Source: Weissella confusa
GTDB taxonomy: Bacteria; Bacillota; Bacilli; Lactobacillales; Lactobacillaceae
NCBI GenBank assembly: GCA_001436895.1
Contig: JQAY01000007.1
Location: 38,462-102,461 of the forward strand
Direction: 5' to 3'
Length of the DNA: 64,000 nucleotides
Shown here: positions 54,524 through 64,000 of the stretch, piece after piece
Position numbering within the stretch: position 1 is the first letter of the stretch
Layout: each line of letters starts with the position of its first letter
Notes under the pieces: model-generated
Database searches by the model: none
The model's input: only the letters and a program-made list of their open reading frames with translations
What the model was told of the DNA's origin: nothing
Made by a program: the position numbers and the translations under genes

Positions 54524-55153
54524 TTAGTTTTTTGATTGGCTGCGCCAGTAACCAAGTCCCCAGTGAACCATTGATTCTGTGCCGTTTTTAATACGGACAA
54601 TGTTTTCACGGTGACGGTAGAAGACGAAAATCGTCAACGCGAAGGCGATAATTGATAACAACCAATCGTGCAACCAAAAGATTGATAGCAACGTAACCAG
54701 GGTGAACCCAATCATTGAAGCCATTGATACCATACTGGTTAGCAAGATAACGGTTAGGAAAATCGCAAACGCAATTACAAACATCGTTGGGTTGTACATC
54801 AATAGCACACCCATTGAGGTTGCAACGGCCTTACCGCCCTTGAAGCCAATCCACATTGAGAAGGTGTGACCGAGGATGGCGCCAAGACCGACAACCATAA
54901 CTGTCCAAGTGGGCGCCGGTCCCCAGATGTACGCCATTAGGGCACCAACTGATCCCTTGAAGATATCAAGTAGTAGTACGGCGACACCAGCACGGGTACC
55001 TAACACACGGAAAGTGTTGGTTGTGCCGATGTTTCCTGAGCCAAGCTTTAGGATGTTCTTCTTATAGAACAACATGCCAATCCAATAACCGAATGGCATA
55101 GATCCAAAAAAGTAGGCCAACAAAAAACTTATGACAAAATGAAAAAACGTCAA
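54524..55153 (-). CDS. plsY: Acyl-phosphate glycerol-3-phosphate acyltransferase
   Basis: 209 residues, about five to six membrane segments. Makes lysophosphatidic acid from acyl-phosphate and G3P. Conserved SGNIGTTNTFR (about 37-47), GHTFSMWIGFKGGKAVATS (about 103-121), and TSMVSM. Divergent from parE, the usual Firmicutes order. Confidence 0.95.
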   Translation of the reverse strand: MTFFHFVISFLLAYFFGSMPFGYWIGMLFYKKNILKLGSGNIGTTNTFRVLGTRAGVAVLLLDIFKGSVGALMAYIWGPAPTWTVMVVGLGAILGHTFSMWIGFKGGKAVATSMGVLLMYNPTMFVIAFAIFLTVILLTSMVSMASMIGFTLVTLLSIFWLHDWLLSIIAFALTIFVFYRHRENIVRIKNGTESMVHWGLGYWRSQSKN

Positions 55154-55273
55154 GATGAATACTCCTTATAAAATAGTATTAAATAGAATAATTGCTATCT
55201 GTTTCAAATAACAGAACAGTTAATATATTACCACGATTGAAACACCAGTTACCTTTAAATTTATTTAACACTA

Positions 55274-55303
55274 TTGCAACTAGAGCCTTTGTTGGGCTAT
55301 TAT
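55274..55303 (+). promoter_or_regulatory. Promoter of parE-parC
   Basis: TTGCAA (55274-55279), 18 bp, TATTAT (55298-55303), about 75 bp before the parE ATG. Confidence 0.65.
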
Positions 55304-55377
55304 GAAGAACGGAACGCTTTGAAAAAGAATTTTTTCACGTAAGACGACAGATTAAAAAAGCAAGAAGGGAAGCGTCC

Positions 55378-57396
55378 ATGGCAAACAAGAATACTTATTC
55401 GGATGATTCCATTACAGTCCTTGAAGGATTGGAGGCGGTTCGCAAGCGACCAGGAATGTACATCGGTTCAACTGATGGCAAAGGCTTGCACCACTTAGTT
55501 TATGAAATTTTTGACAACGCAGTCGATGAAGCATTGGCTGGGTTTGGTGATGAAATTAACGTGACGATTCATGCCGACAATGCGATTACGGTTGTCGATC
55601 ACGGTCGTGGTATGCCCGTCGGAATGCACGCTTCAGGAAAGCCAACCCCCGAAGTCATTTTGACAGTGCTACACGCTGGTGGAAAGTTTGGTCAAGGTGG
55701 TTACAAGACATCTGGTGGCTTGCACGGTGTTGGATCATCAGTTGTTAACGCCTTGTCAACGAGCCTAACAGTTACCATCGTACGTGACGGTCAAAAGTAC
55801 CAAGAGCACTTTATTAACGGTGGTCATCCTGACGGTACGTTGAACAAGTTGGGGAAAACAAAGGAATCAAACGGTACAACGGTGACGTTTAAGCCAGATC
55901 CTGCAATTTTTTCAACGACAATCTATAACTTCGACGTATTGGCCGAACGTTTGCGCGAATCAGCCTTTTTGTTGCGTGATGTCAAGATTACCTTGACGGA
56001 TGAGCGCGCTGGTCAAGAACGTTCTGAAGAATACCACTACCCAGAAGGTATTAAGGCGTTCGTTAGCTACTTGAACGAAGACAAAGACACACTAGGCGAC
56101 ATCATGTACTTTGATGGGTTTGCCCAAGGTGTCGAGGTTGAAGTTGCTGCCCAATACAATGACGGTTATTCAGAAACAACGATGTCATTTGTCAACAACG
56201 TGCGCACGCCAGATGGTGGTACTCACGAAGCTGGTTTGCGTTCGGCTTGGACAAAGGCGTTTAATGAATACGCTCGAAAGGTTAACTTGTTGAAGGATAA
56301 AGACAAGAATCTAGAAGGTTCTGACGTCCGCGAAGGTCTTTCAGCGGTTATTTCTTTGCGTATTCCAGAAGAGCTGTTGCAATTCGAAGGTCAAACCAAG
56401 GACAAGTTGGGAACACCTGAAGCCCGTTCAATCGTGGATGGGGTTGTTTCTGAACAACTTGGTTTCTACTTGATGGAGAATGGTGAATTCTCACAAAGTT
56501 TGATTCGTAAGGCATTGCGTGCCCGTGAAGCGCGTGAAGCTGCCCGTAAGGCTCGTGAAGAAGCCCGTTCAGGTAAGAAGAAGGGGAAGACGGAACGCTT
56601 GCTATCAGGTAAGCTAACGCCTGCCCAATCTAAGAATGCTGCCCAAAATGAATTGTTCCTGGTTGAGGGTGACTCAGCCGGTGGTTCAGCTAAGCAAGGA
56701 CGTGACCGTAAGTTCCAAGCTATTTTGCCATTGCGTGGTAAGGTCTTGAACACGGAAAAGGCCAAGTTGGCTGACATTATGAAGAACGAAGAAATCTCAA
56801 CCATCATCTATACGATTGGTGCTGGTGTTGGACCTGAGTTTAACGTTGATGACGCTAATTACGATAAGGTTATTATCATGACTGACGCGGATGATGACGG
56901 TGCACACATTCAAACACTTTTGTTGACGTTCTTCTACAAGTACATGCGCCCATTGATTGACGCTGGTAAGGTTTACATTGCTTTGCCACCGCTATACATG
57001 TTGCGTAAGGGAACTGGTAAGAAGCAGTCAATTGAATACGCTTGGACGGATTCACAATTGGCTGAAGCGCAAAAGAAGATTGGTCGCGGATACACATTGC
57101 AACGATTCAAGGGACTTGGTGAAATGAACGCTGAGCAACTTTGGGCAACGACAATGGATCCTGCCCAACGTACGCTAATTCGTGTCACAATTGACGATGC
57201 TATGTTGGCTGAAAAGCGCGTAACAACGTTGATGGGTGATAAGGTTGAACCACGTCGTAAGTGGATTGAAGCCAACGTTGCCTTTACCTTGGCTGAAGAA
57301 GGAAACACGCTGCTAGAAGATGATGCAGATGTTGCTGAGACAGCAGAGGCTGAAGATGATTTTGTTGCGCCAGTCATTGAGACTTGGCAAGACTAG
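55378..57396 (+). CDS. parE: Topoisomerase IV subunit B
   Basis: 672 residues. GHKL ATPase: FDNAVDEALAG, GRGMPVGMH and GLHGVGSSVVNALS; Toprim EGDSAGGSAKQGRDRKFQA and DADDDGAHIQTLLLTFF. Start follows GAAGGGAAG. Cotranscribed with parC (17 bp apart). Confidence 0.97.
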   Translation: MANKNTYSDDSITVLEGLEAVRKRPGMYIGSTDGKGLHHLVYEIFDNAVDEALAGFGDEINVTIHADNAITVVDHGRGMPVGMHASGKPTPEVILTVLHAGGKFGQGGYKTSGGLHGVGSSVVNALSTSLTVTIVRDGQKYQEHFINGGHPDGTLNKLGKTKESNGTTVTFKPDPAIFSTTIYNFDVLAERLRESAFLLRDVKITLTDERAGQERSEEYHYPEGIKAFVSYLNEDKDTLGDIMYFDGFAQGVEVEVAAQYNDGYSETTMSFVNNVRTPDGGTHEAGLRSAWTKAFNEYARKVNLLKDKDKNLEGSDVREGLSAVISLRIPEELLQFEGQTKDKLGTPEARSIVDGVVSEQLGFYLMENGEFSQSLIRKALRAREAREAARKAREEARSGKKKGKTERLLSGKLTPAQSKNAAQNELFLVEGDSAGGSAKQGRDRKFQAILPLRGKVLNTEKAKLADIMKNEEISTIIYTIGAGVGPEFNVDDANYDKVIIMTDADDDGAHIQTLLLTFFYKYMRPLIDAGKVYIALPPLYMLRKGTGKKQSIEYAWTDSQLAEAQKKIGRGYTLQRFKGLGEMNAEQLWATTMDPAQRTLIRVTIDDAMLAEKRVTTLMGDKVEPRRKWIEANVAFTLAEEGNTLLEDDADVAETAEAEDDFVAPVIETWQD

Positions 57397-57413
57397 AAGG
57401 GATTTGAAACTGA

Positions 57414-59873
57414 ATGGTTGAAGTAGGAAACATTCAAGAGCTCAGCCTAGAAGCGGTGATGGGTGACCGATTTGGTCGCTACTCAAAGTACATCATTCAA
57501 GAACGTGCTTTGCCTGACATCCGTGACGGTTTGAAGCCCGTACAACGTCGTATTTTGTATGCGATGAACAAAGATGGAAATACCTATGACAAGCAGTTCC
57601 GAAAGTCTGCTAAGTCTGTCGGAAACGTCATGGGTAATTTCCACCCGCACGGTGACTCATCAATTTATGAGGCTCTTGTGCGTATGTCACAAGACTGGAA
57701 GTTGCGTGCACCACTAATTGAAATGCACGGAAACAATGGATCAATTGATAATGATCCGCCTGCCGCAATGCGTTACACCGAGGCACGTTTGTCAAAGCTT
57801 GCCGGTGAAATGCTACGCGATTTGGAAAAAGACACGGTTGAGATGGTACTTAACTTCGATGATACGGAGTACGAGCCAACTGTTTTGCCAGCTCACTTCC
57901 CAAATCTGCTGGTAAACGGGGCAACGGGAATCTCAGCCGGTTATGCGACGGATATTCCACCGCACAACTTGGGTGAAGTAATCGATGCTTTGGTTTACTT
58001 GCTCGCGCACCCTAAGGCGTCTTTGGATGATTTGATGCAATTCGTTGAGGGACCTGATTTCCCAACGGGTGGTATTATCCAAGGTGCTGATGGTATTCGA
58101 TCAGCTTATGAAAACGGTCGTGGTCGCATTATTGTGCGTTCAAAGACCGAAATTAAGCCATTGAAGGGTGGCAAGTCTCAAATTGAGATTTCAGAGATTC
58201 CGTACGAAGTGAATAAGGCTGCCTTGGTCAAGAAGATTGATGAAATCCGTTTGAACAAGGATGTGGCCGGTATCACTGAAGTGCGTGATGAATCTGACCG
58301 TGAAGGTTTGTCAATTGCTATCGAGTTGAACAAGGATGCTAATGCAGAAGGTATTTTGGCTTACTTGTTCAAGAAGACAGACTTGCAAGTGACGTATAAC
58401 TTCAACATGGTTGCCATTCACAACCAACGCCCTGAGCGTGTTGGCTTGAAGACGGCTTTGGAAGCCTTCTTGGAGCACCAAGTTGAAATTATTACGAAGC
58501 GTACGCAATTCGATTTGAAGAAAGCACAAGATCGCCAACACATTGTGACTGGTTTGATTAAGGCCCTTTCGATCTTGGATGAAGTGATTGCCACAATTCG
58601 TGGTTCTAAGGATCGTAAGGACGCTAAGCAAAACTTGATCGATAGCTATGACTTCACTGAGCCTCAAGCTGAAGCCATTGTGATGTTGCAATTGTACCGT
58701 TTGACGAATACTGACGTGACGCAATTGCAAGCTGAGTTTGAAGACTTGGCTAACAAGATTGCGAACTACAACGAAATTTTGTCAGACCCTAAGGCGTTGC
58801 GTAAGGTCTTGAAGGCTGAATTGCAAGCCATCAAGAAGGAATACAACACGCCACGTCGCACGTCAATTGAGGCTGAAGTACAAGAGCTTAAGATTGACCA
58901 AACTGTTACGGTTGCTGATGAAGACGTTGTGATGTTGGTTTCACGCGCTGGTTACGTGAAGCGTGCCTCAGTGCGTTCTTACACGGCATCTGGTGATGAA
59001 AACGGTTTGCGTGATGATGACGAACCAGTCTTTGTTGAAAAGGTTAATACGCTACAACATGCGTTTATCTTCACGAACAAGGGTAATGTGATTTATCGTC
59101 CAGTCCACGAGTTGCCAGAATTTAAGTGGAAGGACGCTGGTGAGCACTTGTCACAAACAATTACTGGCTTGGCCAATGATGAAGTTGTGATTGATGTGCG
59201 CATTATGTCATCTGTTGATAACATGGCTGGTGAATGGGTCGTGGCAACAAGCGATGGTTTGATTAAGCGTACGCCGTTTGCCGATTTAGCGCCACGTAGC
59301 ACGTACAAGAAGAAGGCAACTATGTTAATCAAGTTGAAGAGTGACGACGCAACCGTTGTCGGCTTGGAATTGATTGACGATAAGAAACTAGTGGGCAAGT
59401 CGGTTGTGTTGGCTTCAGAAAATGCCATGGGACTACGTTACTCACTCGACGAAGTGCCAACGACTGGTAACCGTACGGCTGGTGTTAAGGCAATGAACCT
59501 TGAAGCGGGTGATCGTGTGGTTAAGATGGCCGTTGCAACTGATAAGCAAGCGATTGCGGTTGTTTCAAACCGCGGTGCATTCAAGTGGATGCCGGTTACT
59601 GAAATTTCAGCAACTAGTCGCGGTCGCAAGGGCGTTGCGATTATGCGTGAGTTGAAGAAGGATCCACATCGCATTGCAGCGATGATGGTTGTTGATGTAC
59701 ATGAACCAACACCATTAACAGTGATGACGGATCGTGATAAGCAATTTGATATTTCACCAAAGGATCACCCAATGGGACAACGTTACAGTAATGGTAGCTT
59801 TATCATTGATGTCGAAGCAGCTGGTACGCCAGTTCGCATGCACGCTTATGTGCAACCATTGGTTTTGAATTAA
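57414..59873 (+). CDS. parC: Topoisomerase IV subunit A
   Basis: 819 residues. Decatenates daughter chromosomes with ParE. Active-site Tyr121 in AAMRYTEARL. The quinolone-determining region reads HPHGDSSIYEALVRM (S82 and E86 at the usual positions), wild-type-like. C-terminal beta-pinwheel repeats. Confidence 0.97.
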   Translation: MVEVGNIQELSLEAVMGDRFGRYSKYIIQERALPDIRDGLKPVQRRILYAMNKDGNTYDKQFRKSAKSVGNVMGNFHPHGDSSIYEALVRMSQDWKLRAPLIEMHGNNGSIDNDPPAAMRYTEARLSKLAGEMLRDLEKDTVEMVLNFDDTEYEPTVLPAHFPNLLVNGATGISAGYATDIPPHNLGEVIDALVYLLAHPKASLDDLMQFVEGPDFPTGGIIQGADGIRSAYENGRGRIIVRSKTEIKPLKGGKSQIEISEIPYEVNKAALVKKIDEIRLNKDVAGITEVRDESDREGLSIAIELNKDANAEGILAYLFKKTDLQVTYNFNMVAIHNQRPERVGLKTALEAFLEHQVEIITKRTQFDLKKAQDRQHIVTGLIKALSILDEVIATIRGSKDRKDAKQNLIDSYDFTEPQAEAIVMLQLYRLTNTDVTQLQAEFEDLANKIANYNEILSDPKALRKVLKAELQAIKKEYNTPRRTSIEAEVQELKIDQTVTVADEDVVMLVSRAGYVKRASVRSYTASGDENGLRDDDEPVFVEKVNTLQHAFIFTNKGNVIYRPVHELPEFKWKDAGEHLSQTITGLANDEVVIDVRIMSSVDNMAGEWVVATSDGLIKRTPFADLAPRSTYKKKATMLIKLKSDDATVVGLELIDDKKLVGKSVVLASENAMGLRYSLDEVPTTGNRTAGVKAMNLEAGDRVVKMAVATDKQAIAVVSNRGAFKWMPVTEISATSRGRKGVAIMRELKKDPHRIAAMMVVDVHEPTPLTVMTDRDKQFDISPKDHPMGQRYSNGSFIIDVEAAGTPVRMHAYVQPLVLN

Positions 59874-59880
59874 TCATTAA

Positions 59881-59917
59881 ACACACTGTTAGCACTGTGC
59901 TGACGGTGTGTTTTTTT
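59881..59917 (+). terminator. Terminator after parC
   Basis: A 14-bp stem (59881-59894 with 59898-59911, G-U pairs included) followed by TTTTTT. Confidence 0.9.
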
Positions 59918-60017
59918 GATATAACCAATACTTTTTTACCAATTTACGTGCCTACACCTTAAAAATGTTGTATAGTTAATACATTGAAATAACAAAAAGA
60001 AATTGGAGATTTATCTG

Positions 60018-60944
60018 ATGGCTAAGATGTTGGTTTTCGGACACCAAAACCCTGACACAGACACGATTGCTTCAGCATTCGCTGCGTCATACTTGTTGAA
60101 CAAGGCATACAACCAAGACACTGAAGCAGTGGCTTTGGGTACGCCTAACGCAGAAACGCAATTCGCATTGAACTACTTCAAGGTTGACGCTCCTCGCGTA
60201 ATCGAGTCAGCTGACACTGAAGAAGTTGTCTTGGTTGACCACAACGAGGCCGCACAATCAGTTGCTAACATTGCTGACGTAACTGTTTACGGTGTATACG
60301 ATCACCACAAGATTAACTTCTCATCAGCTGCACCTTTGTACTTCCTTAACAAGCCTTGGGGTTCTGTAGCAACTGTTTTGTACTACGAATTCCAAACGCT
60401 TAACGTTGAAATTCCTGCAGAAATCGCTGGTATGATGGCATCAGCTATCATCTCTGACACTTTGTTGTTGAAGAGCCCAACGACGACGCCAATGGACAAG
60501 CCTGCTTTGGAAGCTTTGGCAAAGATTGCTGGTTTGGAAGACTACGAAGCATACGGTTTGGAAATGTTGAAGGCCGGTACTGACTTGTCATCACGTTCAG
60601 CTAAGGAATTGATCGACGGCGACGCAAAGTCATTCGAATTGAATGGTGCAACGGTTCGCATCGGTCAAGTTAACACGGTTGACGTTGAAGATGTCTTCTC
60701 ACGTCGTGATGAAGTTGTTGCCGCAATGGAAGCTGAATTGGCTGAAGAAGGCTACAACACATTTGTCTTTGTTGTAACGAACATCTTGGATTCAGATTCA
60801 GATATCTTGGTCTTGGGTGACAACTTGGACAAGGTTGAAGCAGCCTTCGACGTGAAGTTGGCTGATGGCCGTGCTTCATTGCCAGGTGTTGTTTCACGTA
60901 AGAAGCAAGTGGTTCCACCACTTACTGACGCGTTCAACGCATAA
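60018..60944 (+). CDS. ppaC: Manganese-dependent inorganic pyrophosphatase
   Basis: 308 residues from the ATG at 60018 (GGAG upstream). Family II DHH phosphatase: FGHQNPDTDT, VLVDHNE and YDHHKINF, C-terminal SRKKQVVPPL. Very strong codon bias, suggesting high expression. Drives PPi hydrolysis. Confidence 0.97.
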   Translation: MAKMLVFGHQNPDTDTIASAFAASYLLNKAYNQDTEAVALGTPNAETQFALNYFKVDAPRVIESADTEEVVLVDHNEAAQSVANIADVTVYGVYDHHKINFSSAAPLYFLNKPWGSVATVLYYEFQTLNVEIPAEIAGMMASAIISDTLLLKSPTTTPMDKPALEALAKIAGLEDYEAYGLEMLKAGTDLSSRSAKELIDGDAKSFELNGATVRIGQVNTVDVEDVFSRRDEVVAAMEAELAEEGYNTFVFVVTNILDSDSDILVLGDNLDKVEAAFDVKLADGRASLPGVVSRKKQVVPPLTDAFNA

Positions 60945-60958
60945 TTAATAGTAAAACA

Positions 60959-60998
60959 AAAGACGAGCAAGAATTTAGTTCTTGCTCGTCTTTTTAAT
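60959..60998. terminator. Bidirectional terminator ppaC/busR
   Basis: A perfect 15-bp stem AAAGACGAGCAAGAA (60959-60973) with TTCTTGCTCGTCTTT (60979-60993), T-runs on both strands. Confidence 0.92.
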
Positions 60999-61614
60999 TG
61001 CTGTAAAAGAAGTTATAGACGTTCTGCACGCTGTTTTCATCCCCAACAAAATACAACGTGTCGCCTTGATGAATTTTGGCGTAAGGACCAGGAGAGATAA
61101 CTAACTTCTCTTCGTGGGCGATACCAACCAAAGTGGTGCCGGTTTGGTGCCAAAAATTCAGTTCACTCAAAGACTTATCGAATAAAATTGACGGCTCGGT
61201 TAGCTCTAATTCAAAGGGAGTTAACGGGTTGTGCTGCTGATAATGCTGTGATTGATCAACAAAGTGCTGTAAATCTTTACTCAAGGCATCTAAACCGGCT
61301 TGTTGGGCCTTAATTTGCTCTGTAAGAGAGATTTGAAGGTCTTGTAACCCATTAACCTCTGTTTCGCTCTCGACGAACTTTCGGGCCTTCTGGCGGGAAA
61401 CAACCTTAGCGCCACTGCCATGCATGGTTTCAACAATGCCTAGGTCACCAAGCACACTAATAGCACGACGGGCCGTTTCGGACGACACACCATATGTCGT
61501 GGCCAAAGTTGAACGGGCGTGAATTTTTTCACCGACCTTGAGTTGGTTAGCGCTAATTTGTTCAGCGATGCGTAATGCAATCACCCGATAGCGAGGCTGC
61601 TTTAGTCCGGCCAT
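60994..61614 (-). CDS. busR: BusR-type GntR regulator with RCK_C domain
   Basis: 206 residues. N-terminal GntR winged helix (about 1-75; RSTLATTYGVSSETARRAISVLGDLGIV), a coiled coil (about 88-125) and a C-terminal RCK_C/TrkA_C domain (about 130-206; GTTLVGIAHEEKLVISPGPYAKIHQGDTLYFVG). BusR proteins of streptococci and lactococci repress the betaine transporter and are activated by c-di-AMP through that domain. Divergent from the betaine transporter here, exactly as expected. Confidence 0.93.
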   Translation of the reverse strand: MAGLKQPRYRVIALRIAEQISANQLKVGEKIHARSTLATTYGVSSETARRAISVLGDLGIVETMHGSGAKVVSRQKARKFVESETEVNGLQDLQISLTEQIKAQQAGLDALSKDLQHFVDQSQHYQQHNPLTPFELELTEPSILFDKSLSELNFWHQTGTTLVGIAHEEKLVISPGPYAKIHQGDTLYFVGDENSVQNVYNFFYSN

Positions 61615-61865
61615 GATATCCCTCCAAATCTAGAATACGTAATTAAGATAAGCATATCATATTCACTAATAATACGTTAATTAGAGCCTGACATAAATAA
61701 TTGGTAGACCTACTTGTAAGCCTATCAAATTGGGGCGTGTCCCGTTTTTGGTACACGCTGGTCTACATAAACAAATTTGACGCAAGTGACAACTTCATGT
61801 TTAAAATAGGGTTGTCACTTATCGAAAGTGAGAGAAATTCGATCAAGTAGGAGGAATATGAAGAT
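61615..61865. other. busR-opuA divergent regulatory region
   Basis: Holds the opuA promoter and operator (separate entry). It also has a two-stem structure: GTAGACC (61704-61710) pairs with GGTCTAC (61760-61766), enclosing GCGTGT/ACACGC (61735-61740/61753-61758). Confidence 0.5.
61777..61820 (+). promoter_or_regulatory. opuA promoter with BusR operator
   Basis: TTGACG (61777-61782) with TTTAAA or TAAAAT as -10 near 61800-61807. A perfect 10-bp inverted repeat, AAGTGACAAC (61784-61793) and GTTGTCACTT (61811-61820), 17-bp gap, covers the spacer and the area just after the -10. This is the likely BusR binding site; binding here would block RNA polymerase. Confidence 0.8.
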
Positions 61866-63044
61866 ATGGCTAAGGTGGAAATTGAACATCTTACCAAGAT
61901 TTTTGGAAAACGCGTTAAGCCGGCCTTGCAAATGGTTCAGCAACAAGCGTCTAAAACAGAAATCTTGAAAAAGACGGGTGCGACAGTTGGGGTCTATGAC
62001 GCGAACTTGTCCATCGAAGAAGGAGAAATTTTTGTCATCATGGGATTATCAGGATCGGGTAAGTCAACGCTTATTCGATTGTTGAATCGTTTAATTGAGC
62101 CCACATCAGGGTCAATTAAGATTGATGGTGAAGACATCTCCACAATGTCGAAGGAACAATTGTTGGAAGTGCGACGCAAGAAAATGAGTATGGTCTTTCA
62201 AAGTTTTGGCTTGTTCCCACACCGTACAATTTTAGAGAACACGGAGTATGGTCTTGAGGTGCAAGGTGTGCCAAAGGAAGAACGTCGCGAACGTGCTGAA
62301 AAGGCACTCGATAATGCCAATTTGTTGGCGTTTAAGGACCAATATCCAAATCAATTGTCAGGTGGGATGCAGCAACGTGTCGGCTTGGCCCGTGCGTTGG
62401 CTAATAACCCTGAAATCTTATTGATGGATGAGGCTTTCTCAGCACTTGACCCGTTGATTCGTCGTGATATGCAAGATGAATTGTTGGATTTGCAAGCGAA
62501 TGCTAGTCAAACAATTATCTTTATTTCCCACGACTTGAACGAGGCCCTACGTATTGGTGATCGTATTGCCATTATGAAGGATGGGCAAATTCAACAAGTC
62601 GGTACAGGAGAGGAAATTTTGACGGCACCGGCTAACGATTATGTCCGTGCGTTTATCGAAGATGTCGACCGTTCAAAGGTGCTAACGGCTGAACGCATTA
62701 TGATTCCGCCAATTACCACTAATATTGACGTTGATGGTCCGGCAGTGGCTTTGAAGAAGATGCGTACCGAAGAAGTGAGTGGGTTGGTTGCCGTCGATCG
62801 TCGTCGCCAATTCCAGGGGTTCATTAGCAGTGAAGATGCTTTACGTGCTCGTCGCGAAAACATCGGGTTGCGTGATGTGATGACTGAAATGCCAACGGTT
62901 GCCCGTGATATGTTGGTCGCCGACATCATGCCATTGATTTATGACGCACCGACACCACTGGCAGTGGTTGACAACGGGCGTTTGCTGGGCGTTATCATTC
63001 GTGGTCGTGTCCTAGAAGCGTTGTCTGAAACGGAGGTGCAATAA
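61866..63044 (+). CDS. opuAA: Glycine betaine ABC transporter ATP-binding subunit
   Basis: 392 residues. Walker [10 protein letters not shown], signature [11 protein letters not shown], Walker [14 protein letters not shown]; the C-terminal 110 residues hold two CBS motifs ([13 protein letters not shown]... and [20 protein letters not shown]) that sense ionic strength in OpuA. The ATG at 61866 has a slightly long spacing from GGAGG (11); a closer ATG (61858) is out of frame. Cotranscribed with the permease. Confidence 0.94.
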   Translation: MAKVEIEHLTKIFGKRVKPALQMVQQQASKTEILKKTGATVGVYDANLSIEEGEIFVIMGLSGSGKSTLIRLLNRLIEPTSGSIKIDGEDISTMSKEQLLEVRRKKMSMVFQSFGLFPHRTILENTEYGLEVQGVPKEERRERAEKALDNANLLAFKDQYPNQLSGGMQQRVGLARALANNPEILLMDEAFSALDPLIRRDMQDELLDLQANASQTIIFISHDLNEALRIGDRIAIMKDGQIQQVGTGEEILTAPANDYVRAFIEDVDRSKVLTAERIMIPPITTNIDVDGPAVALKKMRTEEVSGLVAVDRRRQFQGFISSEDALRARRENIGLRDVMTEMPTVARDMLVADIMPLIYDAPTPLAVVDNGRLLGVIIRGRVLEALSETEVQ

Positions 63045-63047
63045 CCG

Positions 63048-64000
63048 ATGAATACAGTGTTAATAAGTAAATTACCAATTGCAAATTGGGTTGAGTCAGC
63101 CGTAAATTGGTTAACAACTACTTTAAGTGGGTTCTTTAATGTCATTCAGGATGGTGGAACTCACTTAATGAACGGCATTACTAACGGCTTAACGGCTATG
63201 CCAAGCTGGATGGTTATCATCGGCTTGACAGTATTTGCCATACTAGTGTGTGGCAAGAAGTGGGGCTTCCCGTTGTTTACCTTCTTAGGACTGCTCCTGA
63301 TTGCCAACCAAAATTTGTGGTCAGATTTGATGAGCACCTTTACGTTGGTCTTGGTATCTAGTTTGGTCTCAATCATTATTGGTGTGCCATTAGGTATCTG
63401 GATGGCCAAGAAGGAAACGGTTGCTAAGATTGTTCAACCGGTTTTGGACTTTATGCAAACCATGCCTGGTTTCGTTTATTTGATTCCAGCGGTTGCTTTC
63501 TTTGGTATCGGGGTGGTGCCTGGTGTTTTCGCTTCCGTGATTTTTGCGTTACCACCAACTGTTCGAATGTCTAACTTGGGTATTCGCCAAGTGCCAAAGG
63601 ATTTGGTTGAAGCGGCAGATTCTTATGGATCAACGCCTAAGCAAAAGTTGTTTAAGCTTGAATTACCATTGGCAACAAATACGATTTTGGCCGGTGTGAA
63701 CCAAACGATTATGTTGGCCTTGTCAATGGTTGTGATTGCGTCAATGATTGGTGCGCCAGGACTTGGTCGTGGTGTCTTGTCGGCCGTACAAAACGCGGAT
63801 GTTGGTAAGGGGTTCGTGAATGGTTTGGCTTTGGTTATCTTGGCCATCATCATTGATCGCTTCACGCAAAAATTGAACGTCAAGCCGGCTGACAAGCAAC
63901 CAACCTCAAAGCACCACTGGAAGATGTGGACGGCGATTGTAGTCGCTGTGGCGATGGTCGGTTCAGGTGTTGTGAACACCTTTGCCAATGGTAAGAAGGC
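63048..64000 (+). CDS. opuABC: Glycine betaine ABC transporter permease (partial, runs off window)
   Basis: Starts at ATG 63048 (TGATG-like spacing, 3 bp after the ATPase stop; GGAGGTG upstream) and is still open at 64000: 317 codons seen. About seven membrane segments, with the binding-protein-dependent permease loop (VEAADSYGSTPKQKLFKLELPL) and the start of a hydrophilic part after KHHWKMWTAIVV. In OpuABC proteins a substrate-binding domain is fused at the C-terminus; that part lies beyond the window. Confidence 0.93.
   Translation, partial: MNTVLISKLPIANWVESAVNWLTTTLSGFFNVIQDGGTHLMNGITNGLTAMPSWMVIIGLTVFAILVCGKKWGFPLFTFLGLLLIANQNLWSDLMSTFTLVLVSSLVSIIIGVPLGIWMAKKETVAKIVQPVLDFMQTMPGFVYLIPAVAFFGIGVVPGVFASVIFALPPTVRMSNLGIRQVPKDLVEAADSYGSTPKQKLFKLELPLATNTILAGVNQTIMLALSMVVIASMIGAPGLGRGVLSAVQNADVGKGFVNGLALVILAIIIDRFTQKLNVKPADKQPTSKHHWKMWTAIVVAVAMVGSGVVNTFANGKK

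Noticed and set aside
61858..61965. ATG at 61858 closer to the SD of opuAA
   Set aside because: It is out of frame with the ATPase and closes after about 35 codons; the in-frame ATG at 61866 gives the full protein.

Overview
The window looks like a chromosomal segment of a low-GC lactic acid bacterium of the Leuconostoc/Weissella branch of Lactobacillaceae, most likely Weissella. This assignment rests on the gene content and on the style of the proteins. Leucine codons are heavily biased to TTG in the conserved genes, an NDH-2 and a quinone-linked D-lactate dehydrogenase sit beside lactate-oxidase-type fermentation genes, and regulation is Firmicutes-type (cre sites, RpiR, Mga, BusR). I could not run a database search, so the genus is an inference. 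There are no rRNA or tRNA genes, insertion sequences or CRISPR arrays.

Region by region: (1) 1-14.6 kb is accessory and more AT-rich. It holds a three-gene membrane-protein operon of unknown role, a glutamate racemase with an AraC regulator, an alpha/beta hydrolase-tautomerase pair, a serine hydrolase-MFS pair, a GNAT, and a beta-glucoside locus (RpiR, GH1 6-phospho-beta-glucosidase, TauE, MFS and a truncated ROK kinase joined to unrelated membrane segments). Several units carry CcpA (cre) boxes. (2) 14.6-20.2 kb is an aromatic biosynthesis operon: aroA, tyrA, an aroK-chorismate mutase fusion, an MFS transporter and aroC. Ahead of it lie a strong promoter, a 16-residue leader peptide ending YYFYF, a set of mutually exclusive RNA stems and an intrinsic terminator, which together look like a ribosome-mediated Phe/Tyr attenuator. 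(3) 20.2-27.9 kb covers lactate and redox metabolism (dld, lactate oxidase), an Mga-like regulator, an MFS and small unknown proteins. (4) 28-34.2 kb is the rimP-nusA-rnpM-ylxQ-infB-rbfA-truB translation/transcription operon, in which RimP carries a second copy of its C-terminal domain and the leader contains a terminator. (5) 34.3-47.6 kb has NDH-2, an orphan PTS IIB with Asp in place of the phosphorylated Cys, an EndA-like nuclease, ribF, rqcH, cutC, a MarR-phosphodiesterase-MFS-DegV cluster, a second DegV, and ypmR-ypmS-yozE. (6) 47.7-60.9 kb is housekeeping: rbgA, rnhB, dprA, topA, xerC, an aldose epimerase, plsY, parE, parC and ppaC. (7) 61-64 kb is the osmotic-stress locus: BusR divergent from a glycine-betaine ABC transporter, with a clear inverted-repeat operator over the promoter. 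The last gene runs off the window.

The main observations worth follow-up are the aromatic leader-peptide attenuator, the C-to-D PTS IIB, the RimP domain duplication, the ROK chimera, and the rnhB terminator whose 3' arm is the start of dprA.
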